Shown piece by piece: positions 1 to 10,960 of a stretch of 64,000 bases of DNA. Each line of letters starts with the position of its first letter. Position 1 is the stretch's first letter. A model generated the notes under the pieces. That model did not search any database. It was not told the DNA's origin and saw only the letters and a program-made list of their open reading frames with translations. The position numbers and the translations under genes were made by a program. Origin of the DNA: Argentina anserina. Lineage: Eukaryota > Streptophyta > Magnoliopsida > Rosales > Rosaceae. The stretch lies in contig NC_065875.1 of NCBI RefSeq assembly GCF_933775445.1, positions 12,413,001 through 12,477,000 of the forward strand, in the 5' to 3' direction.

Positions 1-1749
1 AAACTATCACATTATGAAGCGAATATATGAAGGAAACTTCTCGGAATCTATCAACACCATCCGATGTGATCAGTATATATATTTAGTGATCATTTTAAAA
101 TTTCATCCAATTCGGAGCTCGTTTGACTGTCAGAATTTTCGGTAAATCGAAAACACCACTAATATGCCCTAAGGGAGGACCAATTACAAATATGCGAACG
201 CCAAAATCCGTTTGCATATCTGAAATCATCAAATTTTTGTCACCGATCGTGCGTGGTCGCAACGAGGAAACCCATTTGGCAAAGCCCCTGTTAATGAGGT
301 TTTATTATGTGAAAACTCCTATTTTTTGGTTGACAGGAGGTACGGACGGTCAAACCATATTCAAAACGGATGAAATATTTACAGGGTCCCTAAATATATA
401 TATCGATCACATCTATAGGTGTCGATCGACAATATTTCGAAACTAGAATTTATTTGTCTTTTTTTTAGAATGTTTTATAATAATTCTTTTATTGTTTCAA
501 ACCCTTAAATTAGAGTATTATATTTTTTTCTAATACAAGCCCGCAAAGCTCGGCCCGTAAAAGTTCGTAAGACCCGGCCTGCAAAAGTCCGTTTTAGGTG
601 GGCGGGCTTGGATCTTCGTATTTGTGAAAATATCCGGTCCGGCCCACCATTTATTTAAATTTATTAAAACCCGGCCTAACTCATTGACGAGCCCTAAGCT
701 TAACCATACTATTTGACCTTGTAAACTTTGGTTGCCACTATAATCTTAAGAAAAACTTTCAACATGCGCATAGGATATACTTCTTAAAGGTTAATGTATG
801 TCCACAGTGAGAGTAGTGTTCATCTCTATGTTTTATTATAAAAGTTTGATGCATAGATTTTGTATATATTGACTCAATGTGACAGTTTCAGACATCTGAC
901 ATGTATACACTTCAATATTTTTTAAATAGAAAGCATTGAGAAACACCTTCATTAAAACAATGTTAGGTTCTACCAACAAATTTGCCACTCATAATTTCTA
1001 AAACATGTTTTGGCAAGCCTTATAAGTTCAGAATGATCAAGACTAATCAACATAAGAAAAACGATACCAGTAAGACCAAACCAAACAGTAAAACACAAGA
1101 AAATGTGTGATAAAAACCGAAATTATATACTTCATTATTTTAGAAAATGGATGTATTTTTAGTTTGTGAGAGTAGACTAAATTTGAGAGTCGATATTTCT
1201 CTTTGTCAATTTTGATGGTACAATTTTTAGAACATGTTTTTTTAATGATAATGCTTGCACGTTTGACATCTTTTTAGTATGTCCGGATGGTTCGCCTAAT
1301 GTTCACGCCTAGCCCAAGTTTTAGACAAAACTCCTTGTGCAACAATTTTGTTAACCAAAATTTTTTTCCCTAAATTAAAACAAAACCCAAAGGTTTAAAA
1401 AAATGAAAGGTTTGATTTTGACATCAATTTAGGACCATGAGAAATATTTGTCATGGGTCACCATGATCATCGGGTCAAATGGTCAATCTCCCCAGTCCCT
1501 CGTTTACATTCTCATGCGTATTTTAAGCTACCGACACAGCGAAGTACCTTCCTCCCTTCCATGGAAAAAAGAAAAGCAACAGTCTTCAATGTTCCATCAA
1601 ATCAAGGGAAACTCTTTCTTTTTGATTCTTCTGTAAGTTAAATATTATATTTGTACGCCACATCGCCACATCAAAGCATTTCCCAAATTCCCCATCTCTT
1701 TCTCTCCTTCACCTCACTCCTACTCCACCTCTATCATTTCTAAGCTCCA
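1..1749. other. Upstream intergenic region, no gene seen
   Basis: No convincing coding frame is present; the open frames here are short and lack family features. Bases 1-430 have the look of a decayed dispersed repeat, but no termini are visible. Bases about 540-705 are locally GC-rich, with repeated GCCC/GGCC words in an AT-rich background, as in some small plant DNA transposons; I could not define inverted ends. The last 70 bases before the GT47 start are CT-rich, as plant 5' leaders often are. Confidence 0.4.
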
Positions 1750-3222
1750 ATGGAGAAGCCACTCAAGTGCTCTCAGGATCTCTGGTTTGTCATACTCATA
1801 TCCTTCCTTTTCTGCTTTGTATTCCTCTCATTTGATTATTCATCTTTCTGGGGTGTCAACAATGGTGCCAATCTCTTAGTCACTAGACAAGGTCACCCAG
1901 TTGGGTCTGTGAGGAACCAGACCGTTTTGAGTACTACCCAGTTGAGCCCAGATTCTTGTTCTGGTCGTTATGTTTATATACATGATGATCTTCCTTCCAA
2001 GTTCAACTCTGATTTGCTTGAGAACTGTAGGATTCTTACTAGAGGGACTGATAAGCCAAATTTGTGTCCGTTCTTTGAGAACTGGGGTTTTGGTCCTCAA
2101 ATCACTGAAGGGGTTTTGGCAAATACTAGTTGGTTCTCCACAAACCAGTTCACTTTAGAAGTCATATTTCACAACAAGATGAAACAGTATAAGTGTCTGA
2201 CAAAAAACTCAACTCTGGCTTCAGCCGTTTATGTTCCATTCTATGCCGGCCTTGATGCCAGTCTCCATTTGTGGGATTCCAATCTCACTGTGAGAGACGC
2301 TTCGGCGAGAGATCTCAATGCTTGGCTTTCGGAGAGGCCCGAATGGAAGAGGATGTGGGGGAGAGACCATTTCATGGTTGGAGGAAGGATTTCATGGGAT
2401 TTCAGGAGGCAAACTGATGAGGTTTCAGATTGGGGGAGCAAGCTCAGGTTCTTGCCGGAATCGATGAACATGAGTATGTTGTCAGTTGAAGGAAGCTCGT
2501 GGAGAAATGACTATGCCATTCCGTACCCAACAAACTTTCATCCTGCCAAGGACATTGATGTGATTCAATGGCAGAACAGAATGCGGAAACTAGAGAGGCC
2601 TAACTTGTTTACTTTTGTTGGTGCTCCAAGGCCGGATCAGCAGAACTCGATTCGGGGGAAGATTATTGATCAGTGCCTAGCTTCAAGTGTTGGGAAGTTG
2701 GTAGATTGCAGTTCAGGTGGGATTAAATGTGACAACCCGGCTAGTGTTATGAGGGTGTTTCAGAGCTCAGTTTATTGCTTGCAGCCTACAGGGGACTCAT
2801 ACACTAGGAAATCAGCTTTCGACTCGATTCTGGCAGGTTGTATTCCGGTTTTCTTTCATCCGGGTACTGCCTACTCGCAATATGTATGGCATTTACCAAA
2901 GAATCATACCAAGTATTCGGTGTTTATTCCGGTGAGGTATGTAGAAGATTTGAAAGATGACCTAATTGAGAGAACCTTGGTTGGAATTTCAAAGGAGAGG
3001 GAATCAGAAATGAGAGAAGAGGTTATAAGGCTTATACCAAAGCTAGTGTATGCAGATCCCATGTCAAGATTAGAGACTGAAGATGCATTTGATTTATCTG
3101 TCAAGGGGATTCTCGAGACGATAGAGAATGTTAGGAATGTCATTAGAGAAGGAAGGGATCCTAGCATAGGTTTTGCCGATGAGGATAGTTATAAGTACAC
3201 ATTTCCAAAGACAATAGAATGA
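1750..3222 (+). CDS. GT47 exostosin-family glycosyltransferase, MUR3/xyloglucan galactosyltransferase-like
   Basis: A single-exon gene of 490 residues. Proteins of this plant GT47 clade (MUR3, XLT2 and relatives) are type II Golgi enzymes that transfer galactose or another sugar onto xyloglucan side chains. A hydrophobic segment at about residues 12-35 follows a short basic N-terminus and is the expected signal anchor. The lumenal exostosin domain begins near residue 75 at CSGRYVYIHDDLPSKF. It contains WGRDHFMV in the middle and the C-terminal block [19 protein letters not shown], which fits the nucleotide-sugar binding part of the family. It ends in YKYTFPKTIE, closely matching the neighbouring paralogue (YKYTFPETLE). 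The ATG lies after a CT-rich leader and just before the anchor, so the start is well placed. It is convergent with the 4787-6244 paralogue. The exact acceptor sugar position cannot be read from sequence, so I give no symbol. Confidence 0.92.
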   Translation: MEKPLKCSQDLWFVILISFLFCFVFLSFDYSSFWGVNNGANLLVTRQGHPVGSVRNQTVLSTTQLSPDSCSGRYVYIHDDLPSKFNSDLLENCRILTRGTDKPNLCPFFENWGFGPQITEGVLANTSWFSTNQFTLEVIFHNKMKQYKCLTKNSTLASAVYVPFYAGLDASLHLWDSNLTVRDASARDLNAWLSERPEWKRMWGRDHFMVGGRISWDFRRQTDEVSDWGSKLRFLPESMNMSMLSVEGSSWRNDYAIPYPTNFHPAKDIDVIQWQNRMRKLERPNLFTFVGAPRPDQQNSIRGKIIDQCLASSVGKLVDCSSGGIKCDNPASVMRVFQSSVYCLQPTGDSYTRKSAFDSILAGCIPVFFHPGTAYSQYVWHLPKNHTKYSVFIPVRYVEDLKDDLIERTLVGISKERESEMREEVIRLIPKLVYADPMSRLETEDAFDLSVKGILETIENVRNVIREGRDPSIGFADEDSYKYTFPKTIE

Positions 3223-3920
3223 ACTTCTTCGTTTTTTATATAATGTAATTCTTTCGGGTTAGAGAACAGTAAGTGGTGAAATAAGAACGGCTGGTATAGA
3301 AATGAAACTAAAATCATTGCAGTTCTGAGTCTAGAAACTCAATGCCTGTTGATGGAAACTTGGAAACTTAATATTGTATGATTGTATCACTCGGAACATT
3401 TACTTACATAGCAAGAACTATGAACTAAAGATCTGCTGTTCTTAATACTCTCTTCTGTGATTATTATTCTTCGAGTGATTCCTGTTGATTTCCTCTTGTA
3501 TGATTCGTGACTGGGTATGTACAGAGCGAAATAAGTCTATATTTGAGTTCTAGATTTGAACCGCAGTCTTATGAACACAGCGTACTTCAGGATCCAACAT
3601 TCTCTTTACACACTACTCTAGTTCAGCACTCAGCACTGCCAAAAACATTCTGTACCCTAAACAAATTTCCCTTAGTAACTCATGAAAATTATGGTTCTGG
3701 AAATTGGTTATAATGTAGTTTTGATAACTCTTTTGTTATATATCTGATCACTATTTCCGAACTTGAAACCTCTGCCAACATTTTGTTAGAAATAAATTCA
3801 ATTGTCAATATTGTCAAAAACATTTTTACACCCTCCTAGCATTAACCTGGTTGTCAAAATTGTTCTCACCAAAATGTCATTGTAGTAACCTGCAATGAAA
3901 GTAAGATTGGAAATTTGGAA
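3223..3920. other. 3' flank of the GT47 gene, no gene seen
   Basis: AT-rich sequence after the GT47 stop, probably including the 3' UTR. A short open frame at 3507-3713 has no family features and is probably chance. Confidence 0.4.
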
Positions 3921-4340
3921 CTGATCAATAAGTTAGGTGAACAGGTCAGGGCCTTGGTGCACCAAGAAAAGCAAACAAGTAAGGCCTGACTTGTTTACTC
4001 ACTTTGTTCTATCACTGAAAGTCTGAAACACTTCTTTGTCCTTTGCTGGACGAATAAATGCTTTTAGGTACGAGAAAATGTCATGTTTCTAACAGTCATG
4101 TTCATGGACAATCAAGAACATGAGGCTACTGCCCCATATGGATTGTCTGTCAGCCTCCTGAAGTCCTAAGACACTCCCAGAAACCAAAAAACGTCTTTTC
4201 CCAGATTCTCTCCCTTAGCTTTCGGATTTCTTGACCAGATCTGTCGTCGAATAGTATCTGACCATGAAGCTTGAATCTAACAAATGGAGATGACTAGCAT
4301 CAAAGCTAGCCTAGAATGGCTGACTATAAGTCATCAAGGC
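3921..4340 (-). pseudogene. Decayed GT47 fragment (internal segment)
   Basis: Reading the minus strand, this stretch lines up by eye with 5335-5770 of the intact minus-strand GT47 gene. The matched part runs from the DASLHLWD/NLTVRDAS region (here SLDASHLHLLDS...MVRY) through the part before the exostosin core (the complement of GGCCTTGGTGCACCAA matches the GAPRPG codons). Stops and indels break every frame. It sits directly 3' of the intact minus-strand gene in the same orientation, as expected for a former tandem duplicate. No N- or C-terminal part was recognised. Confidence 0.75.
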
Positions 4341-4786
4341 TATAACTATAAGCAACAAGCAAGAGGGCCGTCATAGGCTATATTTCTTCTGTACTGCTTA
4401 TTTCTTAGTATTAATGATTCAGAAAATATGATACAGCAGTTTGAAGTTCAAATAAATTTCGCTTTCACTACGTAATGTTACAATTATAATATCCAAATGT
4501 GAAACTTCAGGCATTTGATCATCTCAGGAAGTTGATACATCTTACATCATGGAATTATGAAACGCAATTCAATATGCAAATTTCATCTTGCAGTAACAAC
4601 ACAATTCGAAATCCTGAACTAGCCTCAAACTGTGGAAACTTTTGACATCATATTTTTAGTTTAAAAGGAAGAGGAGAACTATCATGCACAGTAAATCTGG
4701 TTTCATTTCTAAATCTGCACAACTAATTCCTTTTTTTTTATCATCACTTAATGTGCTCTCTAAACAGATACTACTGCATATAAACT
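4341..4786. other. Intergenic, probable 3' UTR of the minus-strand GT47 gene
   Basis: AT-rich, with no coding frame. The part next to 4787 is probably the 3' UTR and polyadenylation region of the minus-strand gene. Confidence 0.4.
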
Positions 4787-6244
4787 CTATTCTAGTGTCT
4801 CAGGAAATGTGTATTTATAACTATCTTCATCTGCGAAACCAATACTAGGATCTTTTCCCTCTCTAATCAACTGCCTAACATTCTCTATTCTCTCAAGAAT
4901 TCCCATAACAGCAAAATCAAATGCATCTTCAGTCACTAATCTTGACCTGGGATCTGCATATACCAGCTTTGGTATTAACTCTATAACCTTCTTTCTCATT
5001 TCCAATTGCTTCTCCTTTGAAATTCCAAGCAAAAGTTTCTCAATGGAGACATCTTTCAAATCACTCACATCCTTTGCCGGGATAAAAACCGAATATGTGC
5101 TATGATTCTTTGGTAAATGCCATAAATATTGGTTATAAGCTGAACCTGGATTGAAGAAAACTGGAATACAACCAGCCAGCATAGAGTCAAAAGCTGATCT
5201 CCTAGTGTGTGAATCCCCTGGGGGCTGCAAGCAATATACTGAGCTCTGGAACACCTTCATAACAGTAACAGGGTTGTTGCAATTTATCCCTGCAGAACCA
5301 CAATGTACAAACTTGCAAGCACTTGAAGCTCGGCACTGATCAATGAGTTCTCCCCTGATAGATTTCTGCATGCCAGGCCTTGGCGCGCCAACAAAAGCGA
5401 ACAAGTAAGGCCTTTCCAAAAATCCCATTCTGTTCTGCCACTGGATAATCTCAAAATCATTTGCAGGATGGAAGTTTGTAGGGTATGGAATAGCAAAATC
5501 ATTTTTCCACAAGCTTCCTTCTACCGAAAGCATACTCATGTTCTTGGACTCTGGCAAGAACCTGAGAAAACTGCCCCATGGCCATTCCGAGCTGTCATTA
5601 GTTCTCCTGAAATCCCATGAAGTTCTGCCAGTCACCATGAAATGGTCTCTGCCCCACATTTTCTTCCATTCAGGTTTTCCTGAAATCCAGTTTACTAGTT
5701 CTTTAGCCGATGCATCTCTAACCGTGAGGTTATTATCCCAAAGATGGAGACTGGCGTCAAGGCCAGTGTAGTATGGTACATATATTGCTGAAGCTAGAGT
5801 GGAGATGTTTGTCAAGCACTCATACTGCTTCATCCTGCTGTGGAATATGACTTCTAGCAAGTAGGGATTTGTGGTAAACCAACTCTTGTTTGCTAAAACA
5901 CCTCGAGAGCTCCCAATTTCAGGACCAATACCATTATTCACAAGGAAAGGGCACATATTATCATTGTCACCAGAATCACTATGACTCCCTGAACTAAGTG
6001 ACTTACAGTTTCTGAGAAGATCATAGTTGAATTTGGCTGGAAGATCATCATATACATAAATGTAACGACCGGCGCAGGAATCAAATATGTTGTGGACATG
6101 TCTGCTTGCTAAAATGTTAACCCAATTGCCGAAACCTGAGGAAGTTGAACTGTGGAGGAAAAGCAATGCAAAGCACAAACACAAGGACACGAGTATTCCA
6201 ACCAAAACTTCTCGAGAACACTTTCCGGTAAGTAGTTTGTCCAT
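4787..6244 (-). CDS. GT47 exostosin-family glycosyltransferase, MUR3/xyloglucan galactosyltransferase-like (paralogue 2)
   Basis: A single-exon gene of 485 residues, strongly similar throughout to the plus-strand gene at 1750-3222. The predicted role is the same: a Golgi-anchored hemicellulose (probably xyloglucan) glycosyltransferase. A signal anchor lies at about residues 13-30 (VLVGILVSLCLCFALLFL). The exostosin domain starts near residue 57 (CAGRYIYVYDDLPAKF). It includes WGRDHFMVTGRTSWDF, GAPRPGMQKSIRGELIDQC and the [19 protein letters not shown] block. It differs from paralogue 1 by a shorter stem and an inserted Ser/Gly/Asp-rich loop (residues about 81-95, SSGSHSDSGDNDN). No frame breaks are seen. 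The tail-to-tail arrangement with paralogue 1, and the relics nearby, point to repeated local duplication. Confidence 0.92.
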   Translation of the reverse strand: MDKLLTGKCSREVLVGILVSLCLCFALLFLHSSTSSGFGNWVNILASRHVHNIFDSCAGRYIYVYDDLPAKFNYDLLRNCKSLSSGSHSDSGDNDNMCPFLVNNGIGPEIGSSRGVLANKSWFTTNPYLLEVIFHSRMKQYECLTNISTLASAIYVPYYTGLDASLHLWDNNLTVRDASAKELVNWISGKPEWKKMWGRDHFMVTGRTSWDFRRTNDSSEWPWGSFLRFLPESKNMSMLSVEGSLWKNDFAIPYPTNFHPANDFEIIQWQNRMGFLERPYLFAFVGAPRPGMQKSIRGELIDQCRASSACKFVHCGSAGINCNNPVTVMKVFQSSVYCLQPPGDSHTRRSAFDSMLAGCIPVFFNPGSAYNQYLWHLPKNHSTYSVFIPAKDVSDLKDVSIEKLLLGISKEKQLEMRKKVIELIPKLVYADPRSRLVTEDAFDFAVMGILERIENVRQLIREGKDPSIGFADEDSYKYTFPETLE

Positions 6245-7204
6245 TCGGTCCGGATGAGGAGCTCTCTACAAAGAACAACACAGATTTTAAGTTACTCAAC
6301 TCTTCAAGCAGAAATGAGAACGGAGATGTATCAGAATGTGTTCAAATTTTGATGAGAAATGATAGATAATCTTTGCCAGATATAAAAAGAGCGTGAAATA
6401 AGTATGAGTTTGATGATATTGTTTCAGAAACTGAGAAGCTGAACACGATCATCAAGTTTCGACCAGTTCAAAGCTTGAAAGAATTCAAATTTGGAAAAAA
6501 CCTGATGAAGAAATGATGAAAGTCCTCTGTTTGCAAGATAAGAATAGAGTATGAGTTTGGTATTGGTTCAAAAAACACATAAACCAAGACACGATCAACA
6601 AGTTTGGAACAAATGAAAGCTCAAATGAATTCAGAATTGGGAACCAAATAAAGCTTTCATCAAAGAAACACCCTCAAAAAACCATTCGAAATGAAAATTA
6701 CAGTCATTAACACCATAGCAACATTACATCAAACATCCATACAAACCCCGAAAGGATTCAAAACAAAAGAAGAAGAGGAAGGAGAAGAAGAAGAAGAAGA
6801 AGAAGAAGAAGAAGAAGAAGAAGAAGAAACCAACCTGAAACCAGAGGGACTTGAACATTGCGAGCACAAGTCCTGTGATCCGGATTCAAGAGTCGCAATG
6901 AGGCCAAAACCTAGACCAATGAATAGGAAATGCAAGGCACGTCGGTTTGGAATATATGGGGGTTTGAAAAATTCAGGAATGTCAATTAGGAAAACAAATA
7001 CTAATTGGTAAGAGAACGACAGAGACAGTAATCACTAATATCATCAACGATCGCAAACGCTACGTGGTCAAAAAAAGGGAAAAGTCTGATTCCGAAAGAA
7101 GATTTTTTTCAATCAAAGCCATGGTCTGATTTGATGCACTACTACCGTATCTGGCTATCTGCTGCATGGTTTTATAAAAGAAGGGTTAGTATCTCCAGAT
7201 GAAA
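6245..7204. other. 5' flank of GT47 paralogue 2, no gene seen
   Basis: This holds the likely 5' leader and promoter of the minus-strand GT47 gene, plus a (GAA)n tract. An open frame at 6691-7011 is made of that tract and does not look like a gene. Confidence 0.45.
6768..6829 (+). repeat. (GAA)n microsatellite
   Basis: About 60 bases of nearly pure GAA/AAG repeat with a few GGA interruptions at the left end. It lies roughly 550 bases upstream of the minus-strand GT47 start. Confidence 0.95.
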
Positions 7205-7333
7205 TGTATATTGATTAATCATTCTATACACAGAATTGTCCTATATATAATCAAGAGTACAATTAACCATAAATTACTCCTTGATTTCTTCATGTAATCA
7301 CGCCCGTGATTCCCTCCGTCATTCACACTAACA
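7205..7333 (-). repeat. Copia A 3' LTR
   Basis: Read on the minus strand it begins TGTTAGTGTGAATGACGG. It matches 13557-13663, except for about 22 extra bases near its low-coordinate end that are missing from the other copy. Confidence 0.7.
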
Positions 7334-7673
7334 CTCCTTCTCAAGTTGACGTATACACATCAACCATGTCTAACTTGCTAAGTGAGTCATAAAAAACATT
7401 CTTAGACACTCATTTTGTGAGTATATCGGCAAGTTGTTTTTCTATAAGAACAAAAAGAAAACTAATGATCTTCGCGTCTAACTTCTCTTTTATAAAGTGA
7501 CGATCAACCTCCACATGTTTTGTACGATCATATTACACATGATTCTGTGAAATATCAATAGCCTCCTTGTAACAACAGTACAGCTGCATAACACACATAG
7601 GCTTAATAGCCAAATCTTGTAGCAAATTTTTAAATCATAACAATTCGCACACTCCCTGAGCCATACCTGTGTA

Positions 7674-10645
7674 TTATGCTTCAACACTAGATCGAGCTAC
7701 CACCTTTTGTTTCTTACTCTTCCATGTAACAAGATTACCCTCAACAAAGGTAAAATACCCTGATGTGGATCTCCGATCTGTAATATTTTCAGCCCAGTCT
7801 GCATCTGTGAAGCCACAAATTTCAAGGATATTATTGTGTTTAGAGAACATTACTCTTATCCCTGGAGCTGACTTCAAGTACCTCAAAATCCTTACAACAA
7901 CATCTATGTGGTCCTCACTGGGATTATGCATGAACTGACTCACTACACTTAATGCATACGCAACATGTGGTCTGGTATGTGATAAATAAATTAGGTGTCC
8001 AACTAACCTCTGATAACGAGGTTTTTCAGTAGGGACTTGATCTGTATACTCTGCTAACTGATGGTTTTGCTCAATATGAGTATCAATAGGAGTGCAGTCC
8101 AACATACCTGTCTCTGTTAGTAGATCAAGGATGTAGATCAAGGATGTACTTCCTCTGACACAGATATATACCATCACTTCCCCAGGCTACCTTAATGCCC
8201 AAGAAGTACTTGAGTGTACCTAGGTCCTTCATCTCAAACTTTGTGGCTAGCTGTCTCTGTAATCTATCCACCTCAACAGTATCATTCTCAGTAACTACCA
8301 TATCATCAACATATATAATTAGGGATATTACCTTTCCTTGTTGATGTCTCAAAAATAATGTGTGGTATGAATTACTCTGACTGTAGCCAATTTTCCTCAT
8401 GAATTGTGAGAATCTTCCAAACCAAGCACGAGGTGACTGTTTAAGACCATACAAAGACTTTCTCAATCTGCATACAAAGTTACTTGGAGAAGCAACCATA
8501 TTTCCAGGCGGAAGAATTATATACACTTCCTCTGTAAGTTCTCATGAATGAATGTATTCTTAACATCAAACTGTCTGAGTGACCAGTTTAAGCTAGCAGC
8601 AAAAGAGAGCAATACCCGAATAGTATTTATCTTTACAACAGGTGCAAATGTCTCATCATAGTCTATGCCATATGTTTGGGTGAACCCTTTTGCTACTAGG
8701 CGTGTTTTATACCGGCTTACTGACCCATCTGGATTATGCTTCACTGTAAACACCCAACGACATCCCACAGTCTTCTTGCCATGTGGTGGAGATACAAGCT
8801 CCCAAGTATTGTTCTTTTATCATGCTTCCATCTCTTCCTCTATTGCTTTCCTTCATTTTGGATCTCCCAATGCATCATGCACTTTGTTAGGTACTGATAC
8901 AGTAGATATTTGATTCACAAATGATTCATATGACTTAGACAATCTTTTGGTAGACGTAAAATTGCCACATAATACTTAGCTTTAACCTGAAGGGTAGGTT
9001 CATACTTTTTGTTGGCTGACCCCGAGTAGACCTATTTGGCAAGATATAATGTCTACTATTAGCCTCACTAGTATTAGCCCCAATAGAATGACTAAACTCA
9101 GATGAGTGATCTTCTGTACCAGGAGAGCATTGGTAAGGTGTAGAAACAGTAGTACGTGAGATATGAGAGGCAGTTGTGTTGTCATCTTCTGGTACCTGAA
9201 TCTCTGGAGTGACTACACCGGAATCATCCAGTGGTGCCTATGTAGCTGACACATTGGTAATCTCAATTGAACCTGTCACCATATCTACTGGCTTACTCTT
9301 CAAAATATGAATTCTCTTCCTGAAGAGTAGCATCGGAAGAGGGAAATTAGCTCATGTCCTCAAAGAAAGTAACATCCATAGTGACATAGTACTTCTTGGA
9401 AGGTGGATGATAGCACCGGTACTCTTTATGATGTCCTCCATACCCAACAAACACACATTTAACTGCCCTGACATCCAATTTAGACCTCTGATGTTTTGGA
9501 AGATGGACAAAAGCAACACAATCGAAAACACGGGCAGGAAAATTATGAAAATAGGGTAATGAGACATAAGATGCAAGAACCTCATATGTAACTTTTCCCT
9601 GAATGACACGAGAGGGAAGACGATTAATGAGGTGGACGGAAGTTATGACAGCATCACCCCAAAGGTACTTAGGCATATGGGCACTGAAAAGAATACACCG
9701 AGCCATATCAAGTAAATGACGATTTTTCCTTTCAGAAACTCCATTCCGCTTAGGTGTGTAAGCACACGTTGTTTGATGAACAATTCTGTGTGTGTTAAAG
9801 AACTTCTGAAAGACATGATTCACATATTCCCCCCCCCCATTATCAGAATGAAGAACTCTAATTGTGGCATTATATTGTGTTTGGACAGTGGTATAGAAGG
9901 CTTGAAAAGCCGGAAAAACCTCATCTTTAGTTTTGAGGAGAACAATCCACTAAAGACGGGTGCAATCATCAATAAATGAGACATAATACCACATCCCTGA
10001 CACAGTAAACTCTTTGGAGGGTCCCTAAACATCAGAATGAATTGATTCAAAAGGAAGAATATGTTTATTAGAATTACTAGGGGAATAAGTATATCGATGA
10101 CTCTTGCCCAAAACACATGTCTGACAACGTAAAAGTGACTCATCCACACTAATAAACAAAGTAGGCATATATTTTTTCATAACACTAAAAGATGGATATC
10201 CTAAGCAACGATGCCATAACCAAACTTCACTTAGCTTGTCAGAAGTGGAGATTAAAGCGGTCCGAGATTGTACCCCTGGTTTCTCCCTCACATATGTCTG
10301 ATCCAAATGAAACAACCGGCCCCTCAAATACCCCCGACCAATTAACTCCCCGGTGAGAAGATCTTGAAATATCATATACATAGGAAAAAATGTCACAGAA
10401 CACTTAGCGTCAGTGTTCAATTGGGGAACAAATATCAAATGATGAGATAAAGTAGGTACATAGAGCACATTGTGAAGCTCTATTGTGGGAGTAAGACGGA
10501 CCGACCCTTTAGCATTAGTAACATAGGATAGTAGTGGAGGAGACAATACGGTAAAATAAGATTTGTCATAAGTCATATGATCAAACGCACCAGAATCAAT
10601 AATCCATGTATCAAAACCAACAAAGTTAGAAATATTTAAAGCCAT
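7674..10645 (-). pseudogene. Copia A pol remnant (protease, integrase, RT, RNase H)
   Basis: The protease motif is DSGAFDHM near 10590. A GAG-pre-integrase segment follows (LWHRCLGYPSF). The integrase core retains all three acidic positions: Asp in HSDV near 10030, Asp in LHSDNGGGEY near 9840 and Glu in GVSERKNRHL near 9745. Reverse transcriptase is split into 8517-8768 (WVFTVKHNPDGS, VDYDETFAPV-like block) and 8125-8526 (SLYGLKQSPRAW, YVDDMVV). RNase H lies at 7674-8177 (DADWAENITDRRSTSGY). An in-frame stop just after HSDV (10025-10027) stands where copia proteins usually have Trp. A C9+ run near 9827-9837 lies at a change of frame. Reverse transcriptase is interrupted at about 8520. Confidence 0.88.
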
Positions 10646-10789
10646 ACCAATTTACCACGACCAACTATGGATGTGGTAGGTATTGCTCCTCTTGCGGTGT
10701 GATGATCATGTCTAACCATATCATAAATATCTGGTTCCTGAACGAATTGAATAGTTGCTTTCGCCTTGGGACGATAATTAGGCCGCTTA

Positions 10790-10870
10790 GGCCTAAGGTG
10801 TGGATACAGCTTCCAACAGGTTGCCCAACATGGTTAGTATCATGACAATAAGAGCAAAGAGGGCGGGGCT
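10790..10870 (-). pseudogene. Copia A gag zinc-knuckle remnant
   Basis: On the minus strand this reads a CxxC-x4-H-type knuckle (CSYCHDTNHVG...C), the nucleic-acid-binding part of copia gag. It is cut off from the rest of gag by the insertion at 10961-12529. Confidence 0.6.
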
Positions 10871-10960
10871 GATTCTCAAAGCAAACTTCAACTTGTGTCT
10901 GATGAAGACTCTCCTGTTGAGATTCATCCTTACAGATATATGTGAAAGTTGTAATTAGGT

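Noticed and set aside
123..446. 107-codon open frame at the left edge
   Set aside because: No domain, no family likeness and repeat-like DNA around it; treated as chance.
1448..1641. Two overlapping 62-codon frames upstream of the first GT47 gene
   Set aside because: Different frames of the same short stretch, no features; probably promoter or leader DNA.
6691..7011. Glu-rich open frame
   Set aside because: It is created by the GAA microsatellite; the rest shows no protein features.
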